Origin: Rhizobium sullae | Lineage (GTDB): Bacteria > Pseudomonadota > Alphaproteobacteria > Rhizobiales > Rhizobiaceae | Direction of reading: 5' to 3' | NCBI RefSeq assembly: GCF_025200715.1 | Contig: NZ_CP104143.1 | Span: 2,108,001-2,172,000, forward strand | DNA length: 64,000 nt | In this document: one piece after another, positions 35,107 through 43,535 of the stretch | Layout: every line of letters starts with the position of its first letter | Position numbering within the stretch: the first letter of the stretch is position 1 | The notes under the pieces: generated by a model | The model's input: the letters and a program-made list of their open reading frames with translations, nothing else | Told to the model about the DNA's origin: nothing | The model's database searches: none | Position numbers and translations under genes: made by a program

Positions 35107-35583
35107 TCAGGTCTCCAGCGTGTCGCGGCTGATCTTGGCGTTGATTTCGGAAATGACCTTTTCGAAATCCTCGGCATGCGAGAAATCCCGGTAGACGGAC
35201 GCATAGCGGACGAAGCCGACGTCATCGAGGCTCTTGAGCGCTTCCAGCACCTGAAGGCCGATGGCCTCGGAGCTGATCTCGACTTCGCCGGAGCTTTCGA
35301 GACGGCGGACGATGCCGGAAACGGCCCTTTCGATGCGGTCGCGGTCGACCGGACGCTTGCGCAGCGCGATCTCGAAGGAGCGCACCAGCTTGTCGCGGTC
35401 GAAAGGCACCTTGCGGCCAGTCTTCTTGACGACCATCAGCTCGCGCAACTGCACGCGTTCGAACGTCGTGAAGCGGCCGCCGCAATCGGGGCAGATACGC
35501 CTGCGGCGGATGGACGTATTGTCCTCCGCCGGGCGTGAATCCTTAACCTGGGTGTCTTCCGATCCGCAGAATGGGCAGCGCAT
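35107..35583 (-). CDS. nrdR: Transcriptional repressor NrdR
   Basis: The 158-residue protein has an N-terminal zinc ribbon ([18 protein letters not shown] with [14 protein letters not shown]) and an ATP-cone domain ([20 protein letters not shown]). It senses ATP/dATP and represses ribonucleotide reductase genes. The stop lies 3 bp before ribD and the start 9 bp after glyA, so glyA-nrdR-ribD-ribE form one tight operon. Confidence 0.96.
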   Translation of the reverse strand: MRCPFCGSEDTQVKDSRPAEDNTSIRRRRICPDCGGRFTTFERVQLRELMVVKKTGRKVPFDRDKLVRSFEIALRKRPVDRDRIERAVSGIVRRLESSGEVEISSEAIGLQVLEALKSLDDVGFVRYASVYRDFSHAEDFEKVISEINAKISRDTLET

Positions 35584-35592
35584 GCGCTATCC

Positions 35593-36891
35593 TTAGCCGA
35601 TGTAGTCGTACATTGGGAAGCGGCCGGTAAGGTCGACCACCTTGCCACGAACGGCTGCTTCGACTGCTGCGTTGCCTTCGTCGGAATTGGCGACCTTCAG
35701 GCCGTCGAGAACCTCAACGATGAGGTTACCGATTTCCTTGAATTCCGCTTCCTTGAAGCCGCGCGTCGTGCCTGCCGGAGCGCCGAGACGGACGCCGGAA
35801 GTGACGAAAGGCTTTTCCGGATCGAACGGAATGCCGTTCTTGTTGCAGGTGATGTAAGCGCGGCCGAGCGCTGCTTCGGCGCGCTTGCCGGTGGCGTTCT
35901 TCTTGCGGAGGTCGACGAGCATCAGGTGGTTGTCGGTGCCGCCGGAGACGACGTCGAGGCCGCCCGCCATAAGGGTCTCGGCAAGTGCCTTGGCGTTCTT
36001 GACGATCTGAGCGGCGTAGTCTTTGAATTCCGGCTGCAGCGCTTCGCCGAAGGCGACGGCCTTGGCGGCGATGATGTGCATCAGCGGACCGCCCTGCAGA
36101 CCAGGGAAAACGGCCGAATTGAACTTCTTCGCCAGATCTTCGTCGTTCGTAAGGATGACGCCGCCGCGCGGGCCGCGGAGCGACTTGTGGGTCGTGGTCG
36201 TCGCGACGTGGCAGTGCGGGAATGGCGACGGATGCTGGTCACCGGCGACGAGGCCAGCAATATGGGCCATGTCGACCATGAGATAGGCACCGACCGAGTC
36301 GGCGATCTCGCGGAAACGCTTCCAGTCCCAGATACGGGAGTAAGCCGTACCGCCGGCAATGATCAGCTTCGGCTTGTGCTCTTCGGCCTTGCGGGCGACT
36401 TCGTCCATATCGAGCAGGTTGTCGCCTTCGCGAACGCCGTAGGACACGACGTTGAACCACTTGCCGGACATGTTGACCGGCGAGCCGTGCGTCAGATGAC
36501 CGCCCGAATTCAGGTCGAGGCCCATGAAGGTGTCGCCCGGCTGCAGCAGCGCCAGGAAGACCGCCTGGTTCATCTGCGAACCGGAGTTCGGCTGGACGTT
36601 GGCGAAGTTGACGCCGAAGAGCTTCTTGGCCCGTTCGATCGCCAGTTCCTCGGCGATATCGACAAACTGGCAGCCACCGTAGTAGCGCTTACCCGGATAA
36701 CCTTCCGCATATTTGTTCGTCATGATGGAGCCCTGGGCTTCCAGCACCGCGCGGGAAACGATGTTCTCCGATGCGATCAATTCGATCTCATGCCGCTGGC
36801 GGCCGAGCTCCTTTTCGATCGCGCCGAAGATATCCGGATCGGTGTCAGCAAGCGAACGATTGAAGAAGGTCTGCGTGGAAGCATTTGTCAT
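35593..36891 (-). CDS. glyA: Serine hydroxymethyltransferase
   Basis: The 432-residue protein is full-length SHMT. It has [20 protein letters not shown], the PLP lysine in [14 protein letters not shown] (about residue 240), and [20 protein letters not shown]. It interconverts serine and glycine with tetrahydrofolate to supply one-carbon units. The start is ATG 36891 ([20 protein letters not shown]) with GAGGAG upstream; the open frame to 36975 is not conserved sequence. It leads the glyA-nrdR-ribD-ribE operon. I do not see a recognisable riboswitch in its leader. Confidence 0.97.
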   Translation of the reverse strand: MTNASTQTFFNRSLADTDPDIFGAIEKELGRQRHEIELIASENIVSRAVLEAQGSIMTNKYAEGYPGKRYYGGCQFVDIAEELAIERAKKLFGVNFANVQPNSGSQMNQAVFLALLQPGDTFMGLDLNSGGHLTHGSPVNMSGKWFNVVSYGVREGDNLLDMDEVARKAEEHKPKLIIAGGTAYSRIWDWKRFREIADSVGAYLMVDMAHIAGLVAGDQHPSPFPHCHVATTTTHKSLRGPRGGVILTNDEDLAKKFNSAVFPGLQGGPLMHIIAAKAVAFGEALQPEFKDYAAQIVKNAKALAETLMAGGLDVVSGGTDNHLMLVDLRKKNATGKRAEAALGRAYITCNKNGIPFDPEKPFVTSGVRLGAPAGTTRGFKEAEFKEIGNLIVEVLDGLKVANSDEGNAAVEAAVRGKVVDLTGRFPMYDYIG

Positions 36892-37116
36892 GGGCGGGCT
36901 CCTCAACTGGAATGCGCGAAGGTTTAGCGTTCCACCCCGCAGAGAGCAATACGAAGAACGACATTTGCTGGGCAATCTACGCGCAGCCTATGCTCCCAAC
37001 TGAGTATCTTAGGATTTGGAGAGCTGAGTCCCTCGCCCAGCGCCATTCCTGTGGGCGCCCTTTCAGCGGCGTCGCATGCTTAGCGATGTGGCTGTTTCGC
37101 TGCGCTTCCCGCAATA

Positions 37117-37200
37117 TCCTCATCTCTGTGCTTGTCACAGAGATCCAACCACGGCGGCCCTTGCCTGCGATTCAAGTCAAGAATGCCGCCTGCCCTCGCC
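37117..37200. repeat. Rhizobial palindromic repeat (degenerate copy)
   Basis: ATCTCTGTG (37122-37130) and CACAGAGAT (37136-37144) form a perfect 9-bp stem with a CTTGT loop, followed by CCAACCACGGCGGCCCTTG. I recognise the pattern CCTCATCxCTGTGCTTGTCACAGxGATCCAxCCAC from many intergenic regions of Rhizobium genomes, where it often occurs as longer inverted copies. This one appears to be a single degenerate arm. The family assignment is from memory. Confidence 0.6.
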
Positions 37201-37233
37201 CTCGACTGACTTGCGGCGTGGCCTCCACAACAA

Positions 37234-37260
37234 AAAGCCGCGCCCGAAGACGCGGCTTTC
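37234..37260 (-). terminator. Rho-independent terminator after ldtP
   Basis: On the minus strand GAAAGCCGCG pairs with CGCGGCTTT around TCTTCGGG and continues as TTTTTGTTG. It lies 23 bp past the stop of the L,D-transpeptidase gene. Confidence 0.85.
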
Positions 37261-37282
37261 AGAAAGCTACAAGCATCAATTT

Positions 37283-38584
37283 TTACTGAACCGGCTGCTC
37301 CATTCCAGCGGTCGTATCGAGCGCCAGTTCGGCGTTGCCGTCCATCTGGTAGATGTCGTCGCGGAACTGGACGAGGCCGTCGGGCATGCCCCAGGCGGAG
37401 ATGTAGACGAAATAGACCGGGATTTCCTCGGCGAGCGTGATCGGCGTGTTGACGCGGCTCGCGATCACCTGCTCCATCTGCTGACGCGACCACGGCGGGG
37501 TGTCGCGCAGCAGCCAGGTCGTCAGGTCGCGGACGTTCTGGACGCGCACGCAACCGGACGACTCGAAGCGCATCAGCTTGTTGAACAGGCCCTGCTGCGG
37601 CGTGTCGTGCATGTACTCGCCGTTCTTGTTATGGAAATTGATCTTCGCCGAAGCCATGGCGTTAATCTTACCCGGATCCTGACGGAACATCAGGTTCGGC
37701 GCCTCGCCATTCCAGTCGATCGTTTCCGGGGCGACTTCGTTGCCCTTGCCGTCAATCAGACGAATGGCGTTCCTCTCGAGATAGGTCGGATCCTTGCGCA
37801 TCAGCGGCATGATGTCCTTCTCGACGATCGAGCGCGGCGCAGTCCAATAGGGATTGAGGATGACCTCGTAGATCTTCGAATTGACGATATGCGTTGGACG
37901 GCTGATACGTCCGACGACGGCCGCATGACGCGTCGCCACGCTGCCGTCTTCGACCGCCTCGACATAGGCGGCCGGAATATTGACCATGACGTGGCGGCGG
38001 CCGAGATCTTCCGGGAAGGTCTGTAGCCGGACGAGGTTGGTGTTCAGCTGCTGCAGGCGCACGTCGACCGGAATGTTCATCGCCTTTAACGTGAATTCGC
38101 CGATGACGCCGTCTGCGGGAAGGCCATGACGGGCCTGGAAGCGCTTGACCGCACCGTCGACATAGGAATCGAAGGCGGAAGACATGCCGGCTTCGCGCGG
38201 CAAGTCGCCGGTGATGGCGAGGCGCTGGCGCAGCGCCTGAACGGAAGGATCCGTCACGCCGAGCTGGAGACGCACGCCAGCAGGATTGACCTCAGGCCAA
38301 CCGCCTGCGGACGCGATCTGCTGATATTCCATGATCGCCAGCTGGATGCTCGGAACCGATTGCGGACTGAGGATCGGGGTATTGGAAACGGCGGCGTTCG
38401 CCGTGCGCGATGCGGCCTTGGCGTCGAACTGATCGTCCCAATCGCCGCGGCGGGGCGCGTTGATCAACGCATCGAGCGCGGACTGCGCGAAAGCCGGGGC
38501 GGCGATTGCGCTGGCGCCGACGGTTGCCGCAGACGCAAGAAAGGCGCGGCGCGAAAGAGCTTCAATTCGGTTTTTCTTCGACAT
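37283..38584 (-). CDS. ldtP: L,D-transpeptidase (YcbB-like, LdtP)
   Basis: The 433-residue exported protein has a signal sequence with a twin arginine (SRRAFLASAATVGASAIAAP), then a peptidoglycan-binding domain (VKRFQARHGLPADGVIGEFT). A YkuD catalytic domain follows, with the motif MRFESSGCVRVQNVRDL holding the active-site Cys and an upstream HDTP His segment. It makes 3-3 cross-links or attaches proteins in the cell wall. I start at ATG 38584 (MSKKNRIEALSRRAFL). The gene for an LdtR-type MarR regulator lies upstream on the same strand; in Liberibacter and Sinorhizobium LdtR activates ldtP and supports osmotic stress tolerance. Confidence 0.9.
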   Translation of the reverse strand: MSKKNRIEALSRRAFLASAATVGASAIAAPAFAQSALDALINAPRRGDWDDQFDAKAASRTANAAVSNTPILSPQSVPSIQLAIMEYQQIASAGGWPEVNPAGVRLQLGVTDPSVQALRQRLAITGDLPREAGMSSAFDSYVDGAVKRFQARHGLPADGVIGEFTLKAMNIPVDVRLQQLNTNLVRLQTFPEDLGRRHVMVNIPAAYVEAVEDGSVATRHAAVVGRISRPTHIVNSKIYEVILNPYWTAPRSIVEKDIMPLMRKDPTYLERNAIRLIDGKGNEVAPETIDWNGEAPNLMFRQDPGKINAMASAKINFHNKNGEYMHDTPQQGLFNKLMRFESSGCVRVQNVRDLTTWLLRDTPPWSRQQMEQVIASRVNTPITLAEEIPVYFVYISAWGMPDGLVQFRDDIYQMDGNAELALDTTAGMEQPVQ

Positions 38585-39036
38585 AATCCCAACCACTGAA
38601 TGCCGCAGCCTGATAAGGAAAACCGCGGGCTTTAAGATTCACTGCGCCACGGCGCAGATCACTACCATTCCGTTCTCCGGCGCATCACAAGTTTTCCGCG
38701 CCTGGCCATCACAAGATTGCGAGCCGGAAGCGCGGACGACTTTGAACTATTGTGTTAGAAAGCGCCGCTTTGCCGTGCATTTCCGCTGTCATACCAATAT
38801 GGCCAATTCGTGTCGCCGACGTCCAATATGCCTACCATTGGTAGGGAGCGGCACGGACGAAACCATATCGATCCGTAATCGGTGCTGGTTAATAACGGCT
38901 AAAAGACCGCCTGAATACAGGGCCGCTGCGCGCGGGCGCGATGCGTTGCAAAGATGACACGCTGGCTGCGAACACGGCAAACCGGACGCGCAGGGACGCA
39001 TCCGGTTTTCTTCGACCTTGGAGGAGGTCTCTTACC
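38585..39036. other. Long control region between ldtR and ldtP with two palindromes
   Basis: These 452 bp have no supported gene. CTGCGCC AC GGCGCAG (38642-38657) is a 7-bp inverted repeat with a 2-bp centre, 58-73 bp upstream of the ldtP start. CCTACC ATT GGTAGG (38831-38845) is a perfect 6-bp inverted repeat about 250 bp upstream. Either could be a binding site for the neighbouring MarR-type dimer or part of a long leader. The ldtR terminator lies at 38980-39007. Confidence 0.45.
38980..39007 (-). terminator. Terminator after ldtR
   Basis: AACCGGACGCG (38980-38990) pairs with CGCATCCGGTT (38997-39007), one mismatch in an 11-bp stem, about 30 bp past the ldtR stop. The minus strand reads TTTG after the stem, so the T-run is short. 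It probably separates ldtR from ldtP transcription. Confidence 0.6.
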
Positions 39037-39552
39037 TTAGAGCCGATAAAGGATCTGGTCGTTCCAGAAGCGGTCGAGGCGCTGCAGGAGCTTGTTCATC
39101 TGGGTGAACTCGTCGGTGCCAATGCCGCCGACCTTGTCGATCGAAGTGATGTGGCGTTCGTAGAGCTTGGCCACCGTTTCGGCGATCTCCGTGCCGGTTT
39201 CCGTCAGGCTGATGCGGACGGAGCGGCGGTCGATGCGCGAACGCTGGTGGTTGATGAAACCGAGATCGACCAGCTTCTTCACGTTGTAGGACACATTCGA
39301 GCCGAGATAGTAGCCACGCGAGCGCAGCTCGCCGGCGGTCAGCTCGGAATTGCCGATGTTGAAAAGGAGCAGGGCCTGGATGGCGTTGACGTCGCTGCGG
39401 CCCTGACGGTCGAACTCGTCCTTGATGACATCCAGAAGGCGGCGGTGAAGACGTTCGACAAGGTGAAGGGATTCCATGTAAAGATCACGGATGTCGTGGT
39501 CCTGCTGATCACGGAAGTTCGATACCGCCTGCGGCTTGATTTTCGTATTCAT
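39037..39552 (-). CDS. ldtR: MarR-family regulator LdtR
   Basis: The 171-residue protein is a MarR-type winged-helix dimer regulator: ELTAGELRSRGYYLGSNVSY forms the recognition region and LGFINHQRSRIDRRSVRISL the wing. The sequence and length match LdtR as described from Candidatus Liberibacter asiaticus and Sinorhizobium, where it activates the L,D-transpeptidase gene and others. The gene lies 452 bp upstream of ldtP in the same orientation with a terminator between, so LdtR probably acts on a separate ldtP promoter. Its own upstream region has an AT-rich TACAAATAAAATTCTA stretch. Confidence 0.88.
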   Translation of the reverse strand: MNTKIKPQAVSNFRDQQDHDIRDLYMESLHLVERLHRRLLDVIKDEFDRQGRSDVNAIQALLLFNIGNSELTAGELRSRGYYLGSNVSYNVKKLVDLGFINHQRSRIDRRSVRISLTETGTEIAETVAKLYERHITSIDKVGGIGTDEFTQMNKLLQRLDRFWNDQILYRL

Positions 39553-39683
39553 GATGACTGCCTCACTGTTTTGTTTGGCGGCGTTGGTTTTCTTCCCGCC
39601 TTGAGACAGACCCTATCGAATACAAATAAAATTCTACTTAAACTGCAGGCTTAACAGCACCTTACCGAAAACCCCGCGTTGTA

Positions 39684-40121
39684 TCAGGGTAAATCAACGC
39701 TTACTTTGCGGCGTTGGCGGCGCTTCTCCAGCCAGAGCGCCAGGCGGAAAACCAGGTAGACAGCGGCAACCGCGCCATGCATCAGCAGGATGAGCCGGTT
39801 GGAGCCGAAGGTCTGCGGCAGCAGGCCGTACATCAGGATTTGACCGCCTGCGGCGAGCACCCAAACGACCGGCCCCCAGGATACCGTCAGCCAGAGGCCG
39901 AGCGACGCGACGGGGAAGAGAACGGCAAGGCTGGTGGCCGCAACCTTCCACGGCAGGCTCAGGAGATCGAAGCGCCCTGCTCCCACCAGCGAATAGCCGA
40001 CGAGCATCGCCCAATATTGCAGGCCGAACCAAAAGCAGGAGATCGCAACCAGCCTCAAGAAGAGGATGAACAGGATGTCTATCAGCGTCCGCTTCGGCAT
40101 CGTCGGAGAATCATTTTCCAT
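39684..40121 (-). CDS. DUF6163-like membrane protein
   Basis: The 145-residue protein has four hydrophobic segments (FILFLRLVAISCFWFGLQYW; KVAATSLAVLFPVASLGLWL; PVVWVLAAGGQILMYGLL; a last one near LLMHGAVAAVYLVFRLALWL) and a basic C-terminal tail EKRRQRRK. I recall such proteins beside hemB in rhizobia as DUF6163. The function is unknown. ATG 40121 (MENDSPTMPKRTLID) is the most likely start; the longer frame to 40295 overlaps the hemB gene start. Confidence 0.7.
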   Translation of the reverse strand: MENDSPTMPKRTLIDILFILFLRLVAISCFWFGLQYWAMLVGYSLVGAGRFDLLSLPWKVAATSLAVLFPVASLGLWLTVSWGPVVWVLAAGGQILMYGLLPQTFGSNRLILLMHGAVAAVYLVFRLALWLEKRRQRRKVSVDLP

Positions 40122-40253
40122 GGCGCAGACTTTAGGGTTCCCGTTGCAGCTCCACCAGCGGCTTATCCGCCGCGGCCAATCGCCCGGTTTGGTTTTCCGG
40201 ATCGTCATGATAATGAGCGGACCTATAAATGGAATGGCCAGGGACGAAAGACA

Positions 40254-41267
40254 ATGCAGACCAGGACCCACCTCGTTGACGAGATCACCGGACACCGCCG
40301 CATGCGCCGCAACCGCAAGGCGGATTGGACGCGGCGCCTTGTGCAGGAAAACCGGCTGACGGTGGACGACCTGATATGGCCGGTCTTCATAGTCCCCGGT
40401 TCAGGTATCGTGGAACCGATTCCGGCCATGCCGGGCGTCAACCGCATCAGCGTCGACAAATTAGCGGAAGCCGCCCGGGAGGCGGCCGATCTCGGCGTCC
40501 CGGCGATCGCCACCTTCCCAAACATCGAGATGGCACTGCGCGACGAGACGGGCTCGAACAGCCTTCAGGCCAGCAATCTCATCAATCAGGCGACGATTGC
40601 CATCAAGAAGGCCGTCCCGAACATCGGCGTGATCACCGATGTGGCGCTCGATCCCTTCACCAGCCACGGCCATGACGGCATCCTGCGCGGCTCAGAAATC
40701 GTCAATGACGAGACCGTCGATCAGGTGGCGCGCGCTGCCGTCATGCAGGCTGATGCCGGTTCCGACATCATTGCCCCGTCGGAAATGATGGACGGCCGCA
40801 TCGGAGCGATCCGCCGGGCACTCGATGCCGCCGGGCATCAGAATGTCGGGATCATGAGCTACGCGACCAAGTTCGCGTCCGCTTTCTATGGCCCGTACCG
40901 CGAGGCGATCTCGACCGGCAGCCTGCTGAAGGGCGACAAGAAGACCTATTATATCGATCCCGCCAACGGCACCGAGGCAATCCGCGATGCAGCACTCGAC
41001 GTTGAGGAGGGCGCGGATATGCTGATGGTCAAACCTGGTCTTCCCTATCTCGATATCTGCTGGCGGATGAAGGAGGCCTTCGGCCTTCCGACCTTCGCCT
41101 ATCAGGTTTCCGGCGAATATACGCAGATCAAGGCTGCGGCGATGAACGGCTGGATCGACGGCGAACGGGCGATGCTGGAAACGCTGCTCGCCTTCAAGCG
41201 CGCCGGTTGCGACGGGATCCTGACCTATTTCGCGATCGAGGTCGCCAGACTGCTGGCAAAGCGCTGA
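40254..41267 (+). CDS. hemB: Delta-aminolevulinic acid dehydratase (porphobilinogen synthase)
   Basis: The 337-residue protein has the two Schiff-base lysines: one in MSYATKFASAFYGPYRE and the active one in DMLMVKPGLPYLDICW. It also has DVALDPFTSHGHDGIL, the Mg/Asp-type metal site variant in place of a zinc Cys cluster, and SDIIAPSEMMDGRIGAIR. It condenses two 5-aminolevulinates to porphobilinogen in heme synthesis. The start is ATG 40254. A longer frame extends far upstream but overlaps the DUF6163 gene antisense and is not coding. Confidence 0.96.
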   Translation: MQTRTHLVDEITGHRRMRRNRKADWTRRLVQENRLTVDDLIWPVFIVPGSGIVEPIPAMPGVNRISVDKLAEAAREAADLGVPAIATFPNIEMALRDETGSNSLQASNLINQATIAIKKAVPNIGVITDVALDPFTSHGHDGILRGSEIVNDETVDQVARAAVMQADAGSDIIAPSEMMDGRIGAIRRALDAAGHQNVGIMSYATKFASAFYGPYREAISTGSLLKGDKKTYYIDPANGTEAIRDAALDVEEGADMLMVKPGLPYLDICWRMKEAFGLPTFAYQVSGEYTQIKAAAMNGWIDGERAMLETLLAFKRAGCDGILTYFAIEVARLLAKR

Positions 41268-41338
41268 TCTTCACGCATTATTGTATCTCCGGCCACCGAC
41301 ACCATATCAGTGGCACCGATTTCCAGAGGAGACCGCAG

Positions 41339-41797
41339 ATGAGCCTTAACCCGAACCCGCTTTATGCCGCACCGGAAGACTGGCGCGCCTATAGCGGCAC
41401 GCTGAGCCGGCGGGTCTTTGCGTTCATTCTCGACTACATCATCGTGCTGCTGCTCTGCATTCCTGCCGCAGTCGTGCTGTTTTTCCTGTCGATTCTGACG
41501 CTCGGCCTCGGTTTCTTTCTCTATCCGGCGCTCTTCGTGCTGGTTGCCGGCCTCTATTTCGGCTTGACGGTCGGCGGGCCGAGTCAGGCATCGCCTGGCA
41601 TGCGGGCGATGGGGATCGCAATCGTGCGCGTCGATGGCCGCCCGATGGATTTCCTCCTAGCGATCGCACACCTGGCGCTTTTCTGGATCCTGAACTCTGT
41701 GCTGACGCCGCTGATTCTGCTCGCCGGTCTGTTTACCGAGCGCAGCCGACTCATTCACGATCTGCTTGTGGGCACGGTCACGGTGCGAACCGCCTGA
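41339..41797 (+). CDS. RDD-family membrane protein
   Basis: The 152-residue protein has three membrane helices and the RDD signature: SRRVFAFILDYIIVLLLCIP near the N-terminus, GPSQASPGMRAMGIAIVRVD in the middle and RLIHDLLVGTVTV at the end. Some RDD proteins are sodium/proton antiporters, but most have unknown function. GAGGAGACCGC precedes the ATG. It follows hemB by 71 bp on the same strand and may be co-transcribed. Confidence 0.86.
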   Translation: MSLNPNPLYAAPEDWRAYSGTLSRRVFAFILDYIIVLLLCIPAAVVLFFLSILTLGLGFFLYPALFVLVAGLYFGLTVGGPSQASPGMRAMGIAIVRVDGRPMDFLLAIAHLALFWILNSVLTPLILLAGLFTERSRLIHDLLVGTVTVRTA

Positions 41798-41969
41798 CGC
41801 GGCGAAATAAAGCCCGCCGCCGGTCTTTGCCGACCAGCCGGAGGCGCCATATCAAAAAAGAATGGGAAGATGATAGCGCGGACAGACCAGCCGCGCTGTT
41901 GACGTTTTCTATTCTTAGGTCATGCTGTCATAGTAAAACAATCAATGCGAAAGGACGTCTCTCCGGCAA

Positions 41970-42746
41970 ATGAATACGCAGGCCTCGCCATCACCGCAGT
42001 TTTATCTGACGGCTCCGGCTGCATGTCCGTATTTGCCGCATGAGATGGAGCGTAAGGTCTTTACGCATCTTGTCGGTCCGCGCGCTGCCGAAATGAACGA
42101 CATCCTGACGCAAGGCGGTTTCCGCCGTTCGCAGAACATCGCCTACCGCCCAGCTTGCGAATCCTGCCGCGCCTGCGTCTCGGTGCGCATCCTCGCGCAG
42201 GAGTTCCAGCCGACAAAATCGATGAAACGGGTGCTCGCTCACAACGCAGATGTCATTGCGACCGAATTTTCGGCGCAGCCTTCCAGCGAGCAGTATTCAC
42301 TCTTCCGCCGCTATCTCGACGACCGCCACCAGCAAGGCGGCATGTCCGACATGACCGTTCTCGACTATGCGATCATGGTGGAAGATACGCACGTAAACAC
42401 CAAAATCATCGAATACCGCAAACGGGAAGAAGGCTCGGGTCTCGATGCCCGCCCGCGCGGCGAACTCCTGGCTGCCGCGTTGACCGACACAATGAGCGAC
42501 GGCCTTTCCATGGTCTATTCCTATTTCAATCCGGAATATGACAGGCGCTCGCTCGGCACCTTCATGATCCTGGACCATGTGAAGCGCACCAAGGCGCTCG
42601 GCCTTCCGCATGTTTACCTCGGCTATTGGGTTCAGGGATCGCGCAAAATGGATTACAAGACGCGCTTCCAACCTCAGGAACACCTGACGCCACGCGGCTG
42701 GGAACGCTTCGATCCCTCTACCATGCCCGAAAGCACGCACGATTAA
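41970..42746 (+). CDS. bpt: Aspartate/glutamate leucyltransferase
   Basis: The 258-residue protein is the bacterial member of the arginyl/leucyl-tRNA-protein transferase family. It has the [18 protein letters not shown] opening, [13 protein letters not shown] with the conserved Cys pair, and [20 protein letters not shown]. Bpt adds leucine to N-terminal Asp or Glu, marking proteins for ClpAP degradation in the N-end rule pathway. The gene has its own upstream region of about 170 bp, and its order after hemB and an RDD gene is, as I recall, common in rhizobia. Confidence 0.94.
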   Translation: MNTQASPSPQFYLTAPAACPYLPHEMERKVFTHLVGPRAAEMNDILTQGGFRRSQNIAYRPACESCRACVSVRILAQEFQPTKSMKRVLAHNADVIATEFSAQPSSEQYSLFRRYLDDRHQQGGMSDMTVLDYAIMVEDTHVNTKIIEYRKREEGSGLDARPRGELLAAALTDTMSDGLSMVYSYFNPEYDRRSLGTFMILDHVKRTKALGLPHVYLGYWVQGSRKMDYKTRFQPQEHLTPRGWERFDPSTMPESTHD

Positions 42747-42755
42747 ATGCCCCTC

Positions 42756-42930
42756 ACCTGGATGCGTGCGGAAGCCGTCTTCGGCATGCGGTGTTTTTCT
42801 GCTGCGGAACGGCTACGAAATAGAAACGACAGACGCGCGTCTATACGAGTTCGTCCTCGCTGTTGCCGCCGGCGAGATAGACGAAGCAGGCGCGACGCGC
42901 TTTCTGAGTGATTTCTCCGTTCCCCTAGCT
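42756..42930 (+). pseudogene. Remnant of a Doc/Fic-type toxin gene
   Basis: One plus-strand frame gives GVFLLRNGYEIETTDARLYE, then FVLAVAAGEIDEAGATRFLS, which matches the C-terminal third of Doc toxins (FLxxNGYxxE...AAGExDE). Just upstream, a different frame gives AEAVFGM, which fits the preceding helix, so a frameshift lies near 42793. The catalytic Fic motif HPFxDGNKR is absent, and no antitoxin is adjacent. The frame runs on into the antisense of the SRPBCC gene without its own stop nearby. The call is by recalled family pattern. Confidence 0.62.
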
Positions 42931-43380
42931 CGCCAGCCGGTCCGTCTGCTCCAGCACCCGTTCCAGGCCGTCCATAACGTGCATCCAGCCCTGGCGCGTC
43001 TTCTCTTCGAACGCCGCCCATTCGGCGCACATTTCGTGCGTCAGCGTTAGGCGGCTGCCGTCGCCCAGCGGCTCGATGTCGATTTCGACGCGGTCGGGAT
43101 TGTGGTCGTGCTCTTCAGCTGAGAAGCTAAAAACCATGTGTTTCGGCCTACGAAGTTCGAGGAAGATGCCGCAGTGGCACGCGTCGCCGGTCGGGCGTCG
43201 GTCGATGATCAGGAAGCGGCCGCCGACACGGGGATCGATTTCGGCGCGGACAACATGCCCCTGCTCCGTCGCAAAAAGAAAACGTTTGGCCATCTGCGGA
43301 TTAAGCCATGCGTCATAGACGACGGAAGGCGGCACGTTGTAAGTGTGATCGACATGCAACTTGATAGTGTTGGCAGACAT
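42925..43380 (-). CDS. SRPBCC (AHSA1-like) domain protein
   Basis: The 151-residue protein is a START/SRPBCC-fold domain of the AHSA1 group. It has TYNVPPSVVYDAWLNPQMAK near the N-terminus, RVGGRFLIIDRR in the middle, and GDGSRLTLTHEMCAEWAAFE and a terminal amphipathic helix MHVMDGLERVLEQ. These bind hydrophobic ligands or act as stress proteins; the ligand is unknown. The ATG at 43380 has a GGAGG-type site upstream. It converges on the Doc remnant and bpt. Confidence 0.85.
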   Translation of the reverse strand: MSANTIKLHVDHTYNVPPSVVYDAWLNPQMAKRFLFATEQGHVVRAEIDPRVGGRFLIIDRRPTGDACHCGIFLELRRPKHMVFSFSAEEHDHNPDRVEIDIEPLGDGSRLTLTHEMCAEWAAFEEKTRQGWMHVMDGLERVLEQTDRLAS

Positions 43381-43535
43381 TGAGGCTCCTCCGTTTCAGG
43401 GCAGCGCTCGCGCGCAAAGCCCAACGGCCATTCCGTCCGCCTTCGGAATGAACCCGTTCCCAATATTTGATAACAGGAAGGAGATAGAGGACGCGACCCG
43501 CGTGCCAAGAGCGGATCGCCAATTTGTCATCGCAT

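Larger units (their letters stand above)
36892..37282. other. Intergenic region between glyA and ldtP
   Basis: These 391 bp lie upstream of glyA and downstream of ldtP, both on the minus strand. They hold the glyA promoter area (not clearly visible), a rhizobial palindromic repeat near 37117-37200 and the ldtP terminator at 37234-37260. Short frames here have no recognisable product. Confidence 0.55.

Noticed and set aside
34216..35538. Long plus-strand frame opposite ribD and nrdR.
   Set aside because: It is antisense to two recognised genes; its length comes from GC-rich codon structure and the product has no family pattern.
36892..37116. Possible glycine, SAM or THF riboswitch before glyA.
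   Set aside because: No conserved core of these classes could be recognised in the leader.
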